64,000 nt of DNA from Vicinamibacterales bacterium. GTDB taxonomy: Bacteria > Acidobacteriota > Vicinamibacteria > Vicinamibacterales > UBA2999. The stretch covers positions 62,001 through 126,000 of the forward strand of contig JBAZYO010000012.1 of the NCBI GenBank assembly GCA_041659285.1, written 5' to 3'. This document shows, piece after piece, positions 29,401 to 58,200 of the stretch. Made by a program: the position numbers and the translations under genes. The stretch's first letter is position 1, and each line of letters starts with the position of its first letter. The notes beneath the pieces were generated by a model, which was not told the DNA's origin, searched no databases, and saw only the letters and a list, made by a program, of their open reading frames with translations.

Positions 29401-32400
29401 GGCGAAGTAGTTGTCGCGCACGCCGGCGCGTTCGAGCTTCAGCGTCCGCGTCCACACCTGCAGCAGCGCTTCTTGCGCGGCGCCGGCCGGGGCGACGTAC
29501 TCGGCGCCCGAGGGCAGCAGGCGCGCGGTCTCTGGGTTCGGCAGCCGATCGCGCGCCACCTTGCCCGACTCGTTGAGCGGCAGCGCGTCGAGCGGCACGA
29601 AGTAGGCCGGGATCATGTAGGCCGGCATGCGGGCGCCGGCGAACTCTCGCAGCTCCGTCACGCTCACCGGTTCGCGGGCCACGACATACGCCGCCATCTC
29701 GCGGTAGCCCTTCGAGGTGAGCCGGGCCTGCACCGTGACGTCAGCAATCGCCGGGTGGGCGCGCAGGTGGCTTTCCACCTCGCCCAGCTCGATGCGGTGG
29801 CCGAGGATCTTGACCTGGTCGTCGTTGCGGCCGAGGAACTCGATGACGCCCGCCCGCGTGCGGCGGCAGACGTCGCCGGTGCGATAGGCGCGCGCCAGTC
29901 CCGCCTCGGGCAGCGCGTGGAAACGGTCGGCCGTGAGCGCGGCGTCGTTGACGTAGCCGCGGCCGACGCACACGCCGGCAATCACCAGCTCGCCCGGCAC
30001 TCCCGGCGGCACGGTGCGGCCGTGGCGATCGACAATCAGGGCCTGGCAGTTGCGCATGGGCCGGCCGATGGGCACCACCGCGCCATCGAGCGCGTCCGCC
30101 GCGGTCACGCGCAGCGCCACCACGTCCACGCAGCATTCCGTCGGGCCGTAGACGTTGGTGACGGCAATGCCGCGACCGGCCGGGTCTCGATAGAGCGTGC
30201 GCAGCAGGTCGGCGGGCAGCGGCTCGCCTCCAATCAACAAGTGCCGCAGCGTGGCGCCGCACTGTGCCACCAGCCCGCCGCGCAGCATGAGGCCCAGCAG
30301 GCTTGGGGTGCCGTCGCTGACCTGGATGCGCCAGTCGCGGAACAGCCTGCAGAGGCCCTCGCCGTCGCGCCGCAGGTCCTCGGGGACCAGGCACAGCGTG
30401 TGGCCGAACAGCAGCGTGGCGAACACCTGCTGCACCGAGGCGTCGAACACCGGGGAGGCCACCAGCGCCACGTTCTGCGCATCGGGCAGGCCGGCGTAGA
30501 CGAGATCCCGGAGCGCATGCGCGAGGTTCACCACGGAGCGATGCTCGATCATCACGCCCTTGGGACGGCCGGTGGATCCGGAGGTGAAGATGACGTAGGC
30601 GAGATCATCCGGCGCGATCGGCCGCGCGCGGGTCACCGGCGCCGGTGGCGCCTCGAACATCGCCGCGGTGATCACAATCGCGGCCACCTCAGTCCCGGCA
30701 ATCAGCGCGCGCGCCGACGCGGCGGTGGCCTCATCCACGATCAAGAGGCGCACGCCGGCGTGCGCCAGCATGAAGCGCAGGCGCTCCGCCGGATGATCGC
30801 TGGAGAGCGGCACGTAGGCGCCGCCCGCCTTGAGCACGCCAAGAATGGCGGCCGGCAGGTTCAGCGATCGGCGCATCAGCACGCCGACCGGGCTTTGCGG
30901 CGCGGAGCCGTTCGCCAGCAGCGCGGCGGCAATCGCATCGGCCCGCCGATCGAGCTGCGCGTACGACAGCTCGCCGCCCGCGTCTTTCACCGCCGTGTGC
31001 GGTGCGTGCGTGACCGCGGCGGCTTCGAACCAGGCCACCAGGTCCTGCGGGCCCTCGTTGGCCACCACGGCCGGCGCCTCGTCCGCGGACGTCGATCGCA
31101 TCCGCAGCGACGACACCGGCGTCTCCGGCGCCTCGATGACGTGCTCGAGGAGCTGCAGGTAGTCGTCCCACATCCCGCGCAGCGTCTCTTCGCGGAACAG
31201 ATCGGTGTTGAACTCGACTTCCGCCGCGATGCCGGCGCCCTCGCGCCGCTCGAGGATGAACGACAGGTCGTTCTTGGCGGCGACCCGGTCCATCGGCATC
31301 GGCTCGACCTGCAGGCTCGACACCGCCGCCGCGCCGACCGGGACGTTCTGCAGGCTGAATTGGGCTTGATAGAGCGGGATGCGCGACGGATCGCGCTGCT
31401 CGATCACCGCGTCGATCACCGCCTCGACCGGCACGTCCTGCCACGAGTAGGCGTCGAGCGCCGTCTGCCGGACCTGCCGCAGCAGTTCAGTGAAGGTCTC
31501 GACGCCGGTCACGCGGACCCGCAACACGAGCGTGTTGACGAAACAGCCAATGAGCGCTTCCAGCTCCCGGCGCGGCCGCCCCGCCACGGGACTGCCGATC
31601 AGCAGGTCGTCCTGGCCTGAGTAGCGGTGCAGCAGCACCGCGTAGGCGGCCAGCAGGATCATGAACAGGCTGCTGCCCTCCGCGCGCGCCCGCGCGGCAA
31701 TCGCGTTCGCGGTGGCCTCGGGGATCGAGCGGTGCAGTACCTGCCCGCTGGAGGTCAGCGTCGCCGGCCGCTCGAAGTCCAGCGGCAGCGCCAGCGTCTG
31801 CGGGGCACCGGCCAACTGCCGCCGCCAGTAGTCGAGCCCGGCGCGCCCACGTTCGCCTTCCTGGATCGATCGCTGCCACGCGGCGAAGTCCGCATACTGC
31901 ACCGGCAGCGGCGCCAGGTCCGGTGTCCGGCCGGTGACGGCGGCGTCGTAGAGGACGTTGAACTCCTGCTGCAGCACGCCGAGGGACCACCCGTCGGCGG
32001 CGATGTGGTGCATGAACGGCAGCAGGATGCGATCCGCCGCGTTCAACTCGATCAGCGTTACCCGAAGCGGTAGTTCCCGCTCGAGGTCGAACGGCTTTGC
32101 CGTCTCCTCGAGGATCAGCCGTTCCGCCGCGGCCATCCGCTCGGCCGCCGGCACGTCCCGCAGCGACACGATCCGGATCGGCACCGGCGCCGGCGCCTCG
32201 ACCACCTGCACGCCGAGGCCGTCACTCTCGGCGCAGCGCGTCCGCAACGGCTCGTGGCGTCGAGCGAGCGCGTCGAACGCGGCCTGCAGCGCCGGCATCG
32301 CGAGCGGGCCGCGCAGGCGGAACACCGGCGTGATGTTGTAGGTGCTGCTCGGGCCTTCGAAGCGATGCAGGAACCAGATGCGCTCCTGGCCGAACGACAT

Positions 32401-32615
32401 CCGCGGCAGGCCGGCGCGGTCGATCGCCGCGATCTGGTCCGCCGGCGCCGTCGCGCCCGACAGGTGGGCGACAATCTCGGCGCTCCGCGCCTGCACGAGC
32501 GCGCGCAACTCCGGGGTCAGGGCGCCCTTGGGCGCGCGGAAGCGCAGCACGCCCTGCTCGACGCGAAGCGCGATGCCCTGTTGGTCCAGGTGGCGGACGA
32601 GGTCGGCGACGGCGC

Positions 32616-32619
<4 letters not shown>
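23488..32619 (-). CDS. NRPS bimodule docking-C-A(Gln)-T-E-C-A(Thr)-T-E
   Basis: About 3043 residues if begun at the CTG at 32619. Domains: TubC-like N-terminal docking domain (about 1-55), C1 (HHIAADG near 204), A1 (FTSGSTG near 677), T1 (GGDS near 1075), E1 (HHLIVDGVSW near 1242), C2 (HHHIVLDG near 1678), A2 (YTSGSTG near 2146), T2 (GGDS near 2544), E2 (HHLVVDGVTW near 2723). Codes read D-A-Q-D-L-G-V-V-D-K, the classical Gln code, and D-F-W-N-I-G-M-V-H-K, the classical Thr code. Both residues should be epimerised: D-Gln, then D-allo-Thr. The docking domain fits reception of a chain from the PKS protein just upstream. The first ordinary start, GTG at 32550, would cut the docking domain in half; the CTG overlaps the upstream TGA and has GGAGGAAGG before it. 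Confidence 0.92.
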
Positions 32620-38170
<5,551 letters not shown>

Positions 38171-38174
<4 letters not shown>

Positions 38175-41100
38175 CGTTTTCGTCCAGCCGCCAGCGCCCG
38201 CTGGCGCATCAGCGCCTGCTGCTGCCGTTGTCCTTGCGCGCTGGCCTCGCCACGCAGATCCCGGCGGGCCGGCGCGCCATCGAGCAGCGCCGCCTGTTGG
38301 CGAATCGTCGGGTAGCGAAACAGATCAAGCGTGTCACACGTCGCGCCCAGCGACTCCACCAACCGCTGGTGGAGGTGGACGATCAGCAGCGAATGGCCGC
38401 CGAGGTCGAAGAAATTGGCGTCGCGCGCCGGCGCGCTCACCTGCAGGACGGACTCCCACAGTCTGGCGATCGCTCGCTCGGTGTCATCGACCGGCGCCTC
38501 ACCGCCAGGGGCGGGCGGCCGCTCGACCGCGGGCAATTGGGCGCGATCGATCTTGCCGTTGGGTGTCAGCGGCATCCGCTCGAGCCGCACGAACGCCGAC
38601 GGCAGCATGTAGTCGGGCACGCTGCGCCGCAGGTGATCCCGCAATGCGTCGGCGGAGACCTCCTCGGCGCCAGGGTTTGCCACGTAGTAGGCGACCAGCG
38701 CGGCATCGCTGTCGGCGCCACGCACCATCACCGCGCAATGCGCCACCGCCGGGTGGCTGCCCAGCACGGACTCGATCTCGCCCGGTTCGATGCGGAAGCC
38801 GCGAAGCTTGACCTGGTGGTCGAGCCGGCCGAGGAACTCGATGGTGCCGTCCGGCTGCCATCGCGCGCGATCGCCGGTGCGATACATCCGCGCGCCGGCG
38901 GCCGGCGCAAACGGGTTGGCCACGAACCGCTCCGCCGTGAGCGCCGGCTGGTTGTGGTAACCGAGCGCGACACCGTCGCCGCCGATGCACAGCTCGCCAA
39001 CCGCACCCGCCGGCAGCAGCGCGCCGTCAGGCGACGTCACGTACAACTGCGTGTTGGCGATCGGCTGCCCGATCGGTTCGACGCCGCCCTGCACGGTTTC
39101 GGCCGCCGCGACGCGCCGCACCGCGCTCCACACCGTGGTCTCGGTGGGGCCGTACATGTTCCACAGCTCGGCGCACCGCGACCGCAGCTCGCGGGCCAGG
39201 TCGCGCGGCAGTGCCTCGCCGCCGCACAGGATCTTCAGCGACGGCCGTCCGCGCCAGCCCGCGGCCAGCAACATCTGCCACGTCGCCGGCGTCGCCTGCA
39301 TCACCGAGATCGCTTCACGATCGAGCAACTGCATCATCCGGCGTGGATCGGCGACATCATCTCGCTGCGCGAGGACGATGCGAGCGCCGGCCATCAACGG
39401 CAGGAACAGTTCCAGCACGGCGATGTCGAACGACAAGGTGGTCACCGCCAGCAGCGAGTCGGTGGCCGTGAGCCCCGGCTGCCGCGCCATGCTCCCCAGG
39501 AAGTTGACCACCGCCCGATGCGGGATCATCACGCCCTTGGGGCGGCCGGTCGATCCCGAGGTGTAGATCGTGTACATCAGGTCGTCGGCGGCCACCGCCA
39601 CCTCGGGGCCGCTGGGCGCGCGTTGGCCGTCGAGCGCGGCGAGGTCGGAGTCGGTGAGGGTCAGCACGACGCCCGCATCCGCCGTCATGAAGCTGATGCG
39701 ATCGGCCGGGAACCCCGGATCGAGCGGCACGTACGCCGCGCCGGTCTTGAGAATCCCCAGCAGCGCCGCCAGCATCCGGGGCGAGCGCTCCATCGACACC
39801 CCGACCAGCGCACCTCTGCCGACGCCGCGCCGCACCAGGTCGAGCGCGATCGCATTGGCGCGCTCGTCGAGCGCCCGGTAGGTCCACGACTCGCCCGCGC
39901 CGGTGACGGCCGTCGCCTCCGGCGTGCGGCGGGCCTGGTCTTCGAAGCCGGAATGCACGGTGCGGTCGCGCGGATAGTCGGCGGCGGTGGCGTTCCACTC
40001 GACCAGCATCAGCTGTCGCTCATCGGCAGGGATGACGTCAATCGCATCGACCGGCGCGTCCGGGTTCGCGCAGACCGCTTCGATGGTCCGCACCAGCCGC
40101 GCCACCATGCGTTCGGCGGTCTTCGGCGAGAACAGGTCAGCGGCGTACATCAGGAAGCCGCTGATGCCGTCGGCGGTCTCGCGCAGTTGCCAATCGAGGT
40201 CCGACAGGGCGTCCTGTTGCGGCAGGGTGAGACGCTCGCTCCCGCTCGCCGGGCCGCCGCCCTCGCGATTGAGGAACGACAACATCACCTGGAAGATCGG
40301 CGAGTAGCTCAGGTCGCGCCGCACGTGCAGGGTTTCGACCAGCTTCTCGAACGGCGTGTCCTGGTGGGCGAACGCGGCCAGCGTCGTCTCCCTGGTCTGC
40401 CTGAGCAGGTCGCGGAACGTCACGCCCTCGCCAATCCGGCACCGCAACACGACCGTGTTCGCGAAGAAGCCGATCAGCGGCTCGAGTTCGGGATAGGGGC
40501 GATTGGTCACCGGCGCGCCGATGGCGATGTCGCGGCTGCCCGACTGCCTCGAGAGCAGCAGGGCAATCACGGCCTCGACCGCCATGAACAGGCTGGCGCC
40601 CGCACTGCGCGCCACTTGCTGGAGCGATGTCACCAGCGCCGCCGGCACGCGCACCGGCACGGCGCCGCCGCGGTAGGTCTGCGTGGCGGGCCGGGGGAAG
40701 TCGGTCGGCAGCGGCAGCAATTCCGGCAGCCCAGCGAGCTCCCGCGTCCAGAAGTCGATCCCTTCCTGCAGTCTCGCTCCGGCCACGGCGTCGCGCTGCC
40801 AGGCCGCATAGTCGGCGTACTGCAGCGCCAGCGGCGGCAGCGTCTCGCCGGCATAGGCCCGCTCGAAGTCGCGCGCGAAGATCTCGAGCGAGCGGGCGTC
40901 GGTCACGATGTGGTGCAGGTTCAGCACCAACACGTGATCGTCGGCCGCAAACCGCAGCAGGCGGACCCGCACCGGCGGCTCCGCCGCCAGGTCGAAGCCG
41001 ATGCGCGACTCCTCGTGGCACGCCCGCGCCACCGCGTCGACCCGCCCGCTCTCGGGGAGCGCGGTGCGCTCCTCCATCGCAAACGCGATCGCGGCGTCGT

Positions 41101-41512
41101 CGATCGGCACCTGCAGCGGCTCGGCGCCGGCCATCACGAAGCGCGTGCGAAGAATCTCATGCCGGCGGATCACCTCGCCCAGCGCGCGCTCGATCGCGGC
41201 CGGATCGATCGCCATGCGCAACCGCGTCGCGGTCACGAGGTTGTAGCGGCGGCTGCCGCCCTCGAGCCGGTCGAGCAACCAGAGTCGCGCCTGCGCGTGC
41301 GACAGCGGAAGCCCCTGGCCGTCGCGCGGACGAACCGGAATCAAGCTGGCCGGCGCGAGCACCAGTTGAATCAACTGATCCCGGAACGTGGCGAGCTCCT
41401 GGCGAAGTTCCGGCGTCAGGCTGCCACGCGGCGCGTCAACCACCAGCTTGCCGTCCGTGGACGACAGCCTGATGTTGCGCGCCTTGAGCGTGGCCACCAG
41501 TTCCTCGATCAC
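38171..41512 (-). CDS. NRPS module docking-C-A(Gly)-T
   Basis: 1113 residues from a GTG that overlaps the upstream TGA (GTGA). It begins with a TubC-like docking domain (about 1-50: LVATLKARNIRL, then a GSLTPEL helix), as expected after a PKS. The C domain carries HHIVTDARS near 199, i.e. HHxxxDA in place of the usual HHxxxDG. A domain: YTSGSTG near 649, code D-I-L-Q-L-G-M-V-W-K, close to known Gly codes (DILQLGLIWK). T domain LGGHS near 1038. It should add glycine to the ketide from the KS-KR-ACP protein and pass it to the KS-AT-KR/MT-ACP protein. The C-terminal tail (about 1085-1113) is rich in Gln and Arg and may be a linker for docking. Confidence 0.92.
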
Positions 41513-44500
41513 AGAACCAGCTCCTCCCGATCCCCACCCGCCGCGCGCGACTCAACCAGCGCCGCGAGTTCCTGGAACGTCGAGTTCGCGAACAGTTCGT
41601 CCACGCTCACCGAGCATCCCCACGTCTGGCGGATCTGGAACACGACGCTGGTGGCGAGCAACGAATGGCCGCCCAGGTCGAAGAAATCGTCGCCCGGCTT
41701 CACGTCGGCGACACCGAGCAGCGTCTTCCAGACATCCGCCAGTCCGCCCGCCACACTAGCGGCGGCCGGCGCCGCGTGCGCAATCTCCACGACCGGCGCG
41801 CGGAACGCGGTGAACTCCGGTCGCATCGTGACCAGCACCTGACCGAGATCGGACGCCAGGATCTTCAGGAACGTCTCGCACGCCCGGTCCGGATCGAGGC
41901 CGATGACGGCCAGCTCCGCCTCACGGGCGGCACGAACCGCGTCGGGCATGTCGGCCATCAGGGCCATGCCGATGTCACGCCACGCATCCCAATTGATCGA
42001 GACGGCGCGGACACCGGCGCGCCGCAGCGCGGCGGCCTTGGCGTCGAGATAGGTGTTGGCGGCGGCGTAATCCGCCTGGCCGGGGAACGGCAGGTAGACG
42101 CTCAACGACGAGCAGAACACGAGGAAGTCCAGGTCCTGCGCGGCCGCCAGGTCGCCGAGCACGTCGGCGCCCGCGACCTTCGGGCGCATCACCGCCTCCA
42201 TCTCGCGATCGGTGCGGCGGGCCAACGCGCCGCCGCCGGCCAGGCCCGCGGCGTGGACGACGCCGTGGATCGAACCGTACTGGACCCGAAGCTCGGCAAA
42301 CACCGCCTCCATGGCGGCGCGGTCGGCGACGTCGGCGCCATACACCCGCACGGTCGATCCGCTGCCTTCGAGCGCCGCCACCGCGTGACGCGCCGCGGCC
42401 GACTCGGGGCCCTGCCTGCTGACGAGCGCAAGGTGCACGGCGGCCCTGGCCGCGAACGCCTTCGCGAGGGCCAGGCCAATCCCGCCGGTGCCGCCCACAA
42501 TGACGTACACGCCGTGCTCGCGAACCACGCCGTCCACGGGCCGGCCGGCAATTGTCCTGGTGTCGATGATCTGCGGCAGCCACCGCTGGCCGTGACGCAA
42601 GGCGACGACGGCGTCGCCGGCTCCGGAGGCCAACTCCTCAACCACGGCCCGCGCGCCGGCCGCCACGTCTCGCCCATCGACGTCGATGACGCGGCCATGA
42701 ACGCCGGGAAACTCCATCGGGATGGTCAGCACGGGACCGAGCGTGGTGGCCTGCATGGGATCGAGCGGCTCGTCGCCAATCACGTCGGTCGCACCTACGG
42801 TGACGGCGACAATCTCCGTCGCGGTGATCCCGCCTTGCCCGAGGGCGCGCGCGACGCGAATCGCGCCGTCGAACCCCGACGTGATCAGCACGCCGCCGGC
42901 GGTGGATTGCGGGGCCTCGGCGGTCGCCTCGCTCACCTCGGCGCCCGACGACCGCAACTGCGCAACGATGGCGCGCGTCAGCGGATCGCCGCCGCCGACC
43001 ACCAGCCACCTGCGCACGCCCGTTTTCGATGCGGAACGATCCGCTCGTGCCCACGACGGAACCGCGAGGCGAACTCCGTCTCCGGCCACCGGCGCTGCCA
43101 GTGCCCGAGCCGAGGGCCGTGAGCCCTGGTCGATCCAGTGAGGCGTGTGCTCGAACGGGTAGGTCGGCAGGGCGATGCGCCTGGGTCGATCGGCGGCGAA
43201 CACGCCCTCCCAATCGATCTCGCTGCCCGCCAACCACTGTTCGCCAAGACCCTCCAGCGCCTTAGCTGATTCGTCGGACGCATTGCGCGCCGGCTTCCGG
43301 TCTCCGCTTCGCCAGTCGCCGGTGCGCAATGCGGCAGCGAGGTCCGCGGTTGATCGGGCCACGACGTAGCCGCGACGCGAGAACACTTGCCGGCCCCGCG
43401 CCAGCGTCCACGCCACATCGTCGGCGCGAAGCTCGTCATGCTTCTCCAGATAGCCGGCGAGCCGCTCGCGCATGTGACCGAGCGCCTTGTCGGTCCGCGC
43501 CGAGAGCGGGAACAATCGCCACGCGTCGCGTGCCGGCGCGCGCGGCTCTTCTACGGGCGCCTGTTCGAGCACTGCGTGCGAGTTGTTGCCGCCCAGCCCG
43601 AACGAGCTCACGCTGGCGCGCCGAGGACCAGGGATGGCCGGCCACTCCGTTGGCGTGGCGGCAACGCGAAGCGGCCCGCTGTCCAGATCGAGCGCGGAAT
43701 TGGCCTTGACGAAGTGCAGCGACGGCGGGATCGAGGCGTGCTGCAACGACAGCGCCGTCTTGATTAATCCGGCGAGTCCGGCGACCGAGTCCAGGTGCCC
43801 GAGGTTGGTCTTCACCGAGCCGATGTAGCAGCGCCACCTCGGATTCCAGTCGTCGCCCATGGCCTGTCGAACGGCGGCAATCTCAATCGGGTCGCCCAGC
43901 GCCGTGGCCGTGCCGTGCATCTCGGCGTAGCCGATGCTGGTCGGCTCGACGCCGGCCACCGCGCGCGCTTCGGCGATCACAGTCGCCTGGCCGTCGACGC
44001 CCGGGGCGGTGAAGCTGACCTTGCGCGACCCGTCGTTGTTGACCGCGGAACCCAGGATCACCGCGTGAATCGGATCGCCGTCGCGCTGCGCATCGGCGAG
44101 CCGCTTCAGCAGCACGGCGCCGGCGCCGCTGCCACCAACGATGCCGCCGGCCTCGGCGTCGAAGGCGCGGCAGTAGCCGTCGGCCGAGTGCACGCCGCCC
44201 TCGCTGAACAGGTAACCACTCGCCTGCGGAACGCGGATCGACGCGCCGCCCGCCACCGCGAGATCGCACTCACCGTTCAACAAGCTCTGGCACGCCACGT
44301 GGACCGCCACGAGCGAGGTGGCGCAGGCCGCCTGGATGGTGACCGACGGCCCGGTCAGTCCCAACTTGTAGTTCACCCTGGCGGTGAGAAAGTCTTTCTC
44401 GCTGCCGATGACCGCCTGGTACACCGCCCCCACGTCGTCCTGGTCGAGCGAGGGGAAGACGTTGTGGATGAAGTAGACATTGACGCCGCAGCCGGCGAAC

Positions 44501-44846
44501 ACGCCGGTCACGGGGCCGCCTTCGCGCGGCACAATCCCGGCGTTGTCGAACGCTTCGTAGGCGCACTCGAGGAAGATGCGCTGCTGCGGATCGGTCAACG
44601 CCGCGTCGCCAGGTGAATAGCCGAAGAAGGCGGCGTCGAAGCCCTTGATGTCGTCCAGGGCCCCGTGCGCCGCCACGAAACGGGGGTGGTCCACGAGCGC
44701 CGGCGCGATCCCTTCAGCGAGCAACTCTTCGCGGCTGAAGCGGCGAATCGATTCGACGCCGCCGGCGAGGTTCTGCCAGAGGGTTTCGGGATCGGACGCG
44801 CCCGGGAAGCGGCAGGCCATCCCGACAATCGCGATCGCGTGTTGTG

Positions 44847-44850
<4 letters not shown>
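41509..44850 (-). CDS. PKS module KS-KR-ACP lacking an acyltransferase
   Basis: 1113 residues from a TTG overlapping the preceding TGA (TTGA), with AAGGA just upstream. KS: the catalytic cysteine sits in QAACATS near 176, not the usual DTACSSS; the first histidine lies in HGTAT near 313 and the second in NLGHL near 349. No AT follows. The post-KS linker runs directly into the stretch that normally lies after an AT (DWEGVFAADRPRR, LPTYPFE). A KR (GGTGGIG near 786; CSS and DYAAAN near 926) and an ACP (LGGHS near 1060) complete the protein. It should extend a peptidyl chain by one malonyl-type unit and reduce the ketone, with the extender delivered in trans. Confidence 0.92.
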
Positions 44851-55235
<10,385 letters not shown>

Positions 55236-55237
55236 GC

Positions 55238-58200
55238 CTAGTGTTGCTCCAGCTCGCGCGAGAGCATTTCGGCCAGCTCGGCTTCGGTGAGATCGTCCAG
55301 GGCCGCCACCGCGGCGGCAGTGCCGTTGTCGGCGGGCTGGGACGCGGCGGGCGGCAGCGTCCATTCGGGCACTTGTGCCAGCAAGTACCCCGCGAGCGCC
55401 TCGATGCTGCCGTACTCGAGCACCACGGTGGTCGGGAGGCTCCGGTGCAGCTCCTGCTCGAGTTGGTTGCGCAGCTCGAGCGAGGTCAGCGAGTCCATCC
55501 CCAGCGAGAAGAACCCACGCGTGGCGGGAATGTCCGTCGCGTCAGGCCGCCCGAGCGTGGCCGCCACGCGGGCCTGCAGATATCGAGTCAAGGCGGCGCG
55601 CCGTTGGTCGGGCGCCAGCCCGGCGATCGTGCGCACGAGTTGCGGCCCGGCAACTGGGCCGGTGTCGTCGGCTGAAGTGCCCTGGACGCCCCGAAACAAC
55701 GACGGTATGTACTTGGTGCCGAAGCGCGCGTGGAAGCGGGACCAGTCCACCGGCATCACCATCGCCTGCGCCTCGCCGCGATCGAGCAGGGTCTCCATGG
55801 CGCGCCAGGCCGGCGCCTCGTCGAGCAGGGTGATGCCGGCCGCGGCCATGCGCTGGCGGTCGGCGTCGGCCAGGCGGGCGGCCATGCCGCTGCCGCCCCA
55901 TGGTCCCCAGTTGACGCTGAGCGCGGGGAGCCCGGAGGCCCGGCGGTGCGCCGCCAGCGCGTCGAGGCCGGCGTTGGCCGCGGCGTAGTTGCTCTGACCC
56001 GGCGTGCCGATCAGCGCCGCCGCCGACGAGAACAACACGAATCGCTCGAGGTCCCTGCCGCGTGTGCAGCGGTGCAGGTTCCACGCGCCAACCAGCTTGG
56101 CGCGTGACACGCGCGCAAAGGCTTCCGGCGTCTGCTGCGCGATGATCCCGTCCGCCAGCTCACCGGCGGTGTGGTAGATCGCGGCGACCGGCGCCGCGAA
56201 GTCCGCCTCCATGCCATCGAGGACACGCGCGACTTCATCGCGGTTGGCGACGTCGGCGACGTAGCACCGGGCCTTGACGCCGCCCTGCCGCAGTGTTTCC
56301 AGGAACGCGAGCCGCTCGTCGTTGGGCTCGGCCCGCGCGATCACGGCAAGGCGACGCGCGCCACCGGCCTGCAGGTGCCGGCAGAGCGCCTGGCCGAGCG
56401 CGCCAAAGCCTCCCGTCACCACGTCGATGCCCCGCCGCGGCTGCCGGTCGGCGATCGGCATCACGATGGCGACCTTGCCCACGTGCCGCGCGCGCGAGAC
56501 CAGGCGAAACGCGTCGGTGACGGCACTGGCGGGAAAGGCCTGCGTCCGGATTGGCTGCAACGTCCCCGACTCGAGGCCGGAGGCGATCGTGTCGAGCATC
56601 TCGCGAATGCGGCCGGGCTCCGCCCGCGCCACGTCGGCGAGATCGAACGGCGAATACTGGATGTCGGGCCGGAGGGCGGCGACCTGCGCGGCCGGCCAGG
56701 TCCCGGTCTTCCCGATCTCGACAAAGCGCCCGCCGGGCGCGGTGCAGTCGAGTCCCGCGCGGATCAGCTCGCCGGTGAGGCTGTTCAACACGACGTCCAC
56801 GCCACGGCCGCCGGTGGCGTTCATGATGGCGGCGGAAAACCCGGGCGTGCGCGAACCGTAGATCCACTGGATGCCCTGCTCGCGCAAGACCCGCTGCTTG
56901 GGCGCGCTGGCCGTCGCGAACACTTCGGCGCCGAGCGAGCGCGCCACCTGGATCGCGGCCTGTCCGACCCCACCCGTCGCGGCATGAATGAGCACCCGCT
57001 CGCCCGCCTTGACCTGCGCCACCGTCACCAGCGCGTGCCACGCGGTCAGGAACGCCAATGGAATGCCGGCGCCCTCGGCGAACGTGACGGAGTCGGGCAG
57101 CCGGGTCACGAACCCGGCCCGGCTGATCACGGTGTGCGCCATCGAGCCGGGCGTCAGCGTCAACATCACGCGATCACCAGCGGCCGCGGAAGTCACGCCG
57201 GCACCCGCCGCCAGCACCACGCCGGCGGCGTCGAACCCAAAGGCGGAATCGGCGGTCAGCTCGAGCGCGCCGAGCGCATGCAGCACGTCCTTGAAGTTCA
57301 GGCCCGCGGCGCGCACGGCGACCAGCACCTCACCAGGCCCGGGCGAGGGCACGGCGGCCGGTTCAAACGCGAGGCTGTCGAGATTGCCGATGGTCCGGCA
57401 GATCAGCCGCGCCGGAGCGGCGGCCACCAGCACGCGAGGGCCCTCCGCCGCCCGCAGCCGCAACGCCAATCGCGCGTTGTTGCGCCACGCGATCTGATCC
57501 TCGTCTTCCGCTCGACACTCCGCCGCAACCGCCGACGCGCAATCGTCGTCTGTGGACACCGGATCCAGGTCGACACACGCGCACCGCAGGCCGGGGAGCT
57601 CGTTGCGGACCACTCGCGCAAAGCCCCATAACGGCGCCCGGCCGGCGCCCGGCTCGTCGATCGCCGAGTCGGGCGATTGCGCGCCACGGGTCACGAACAG
57701 CAGCCGCGGTTGCCGCGACTCGGCCAGAGCGCCAAGCGCGCGCACGGTCGCGAGCGCTTCCGCCAGCAGCGCGCCCGGCTCGACCGGCGTGCCGGCAACC
57801 GCCAGGTAGCACACGCCGGCGATGTTCGCGCCCTCGCGCGCGGCGGCGCCAGCGACGTCCGCCACGGCTACCGTGCGCGCGCGACGGCCGCCCTCGGACA
57901 AACGCGCCGCCACCTTCTCACCAAGATCCGTATCGTCTCCGGCAACGAGCCACTGGCCGCTCGTTGCGGGCGGGGCGCCGATCGCGGCGGCCGCTTCCCA
58001 CACCGGCATCCACATCGGCGCGCGCTCGCCGGCAGCGGCCGGTTCGGTGGCGCCGACTTCGTGCATCCGGATGCCGTCGATGCGCACGCGCGCGACGCCG
58101 TCGCGATCCGCGATCGACAGGGCGCAGAAGGCCGAGCGGCCGCTCGCCGTGGAGGCATCCGTCTCCCACCGGCACTCCACGCGACCGGCGGGCGTGGTCG

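Noticed and set aside
23845..31620. Two long plus-strand frames (23845-26817 and 28816-31620)
   Set aside because: Shadows of the Gln/Thr synthetase with no family motifs and no ribosome-binding sites.
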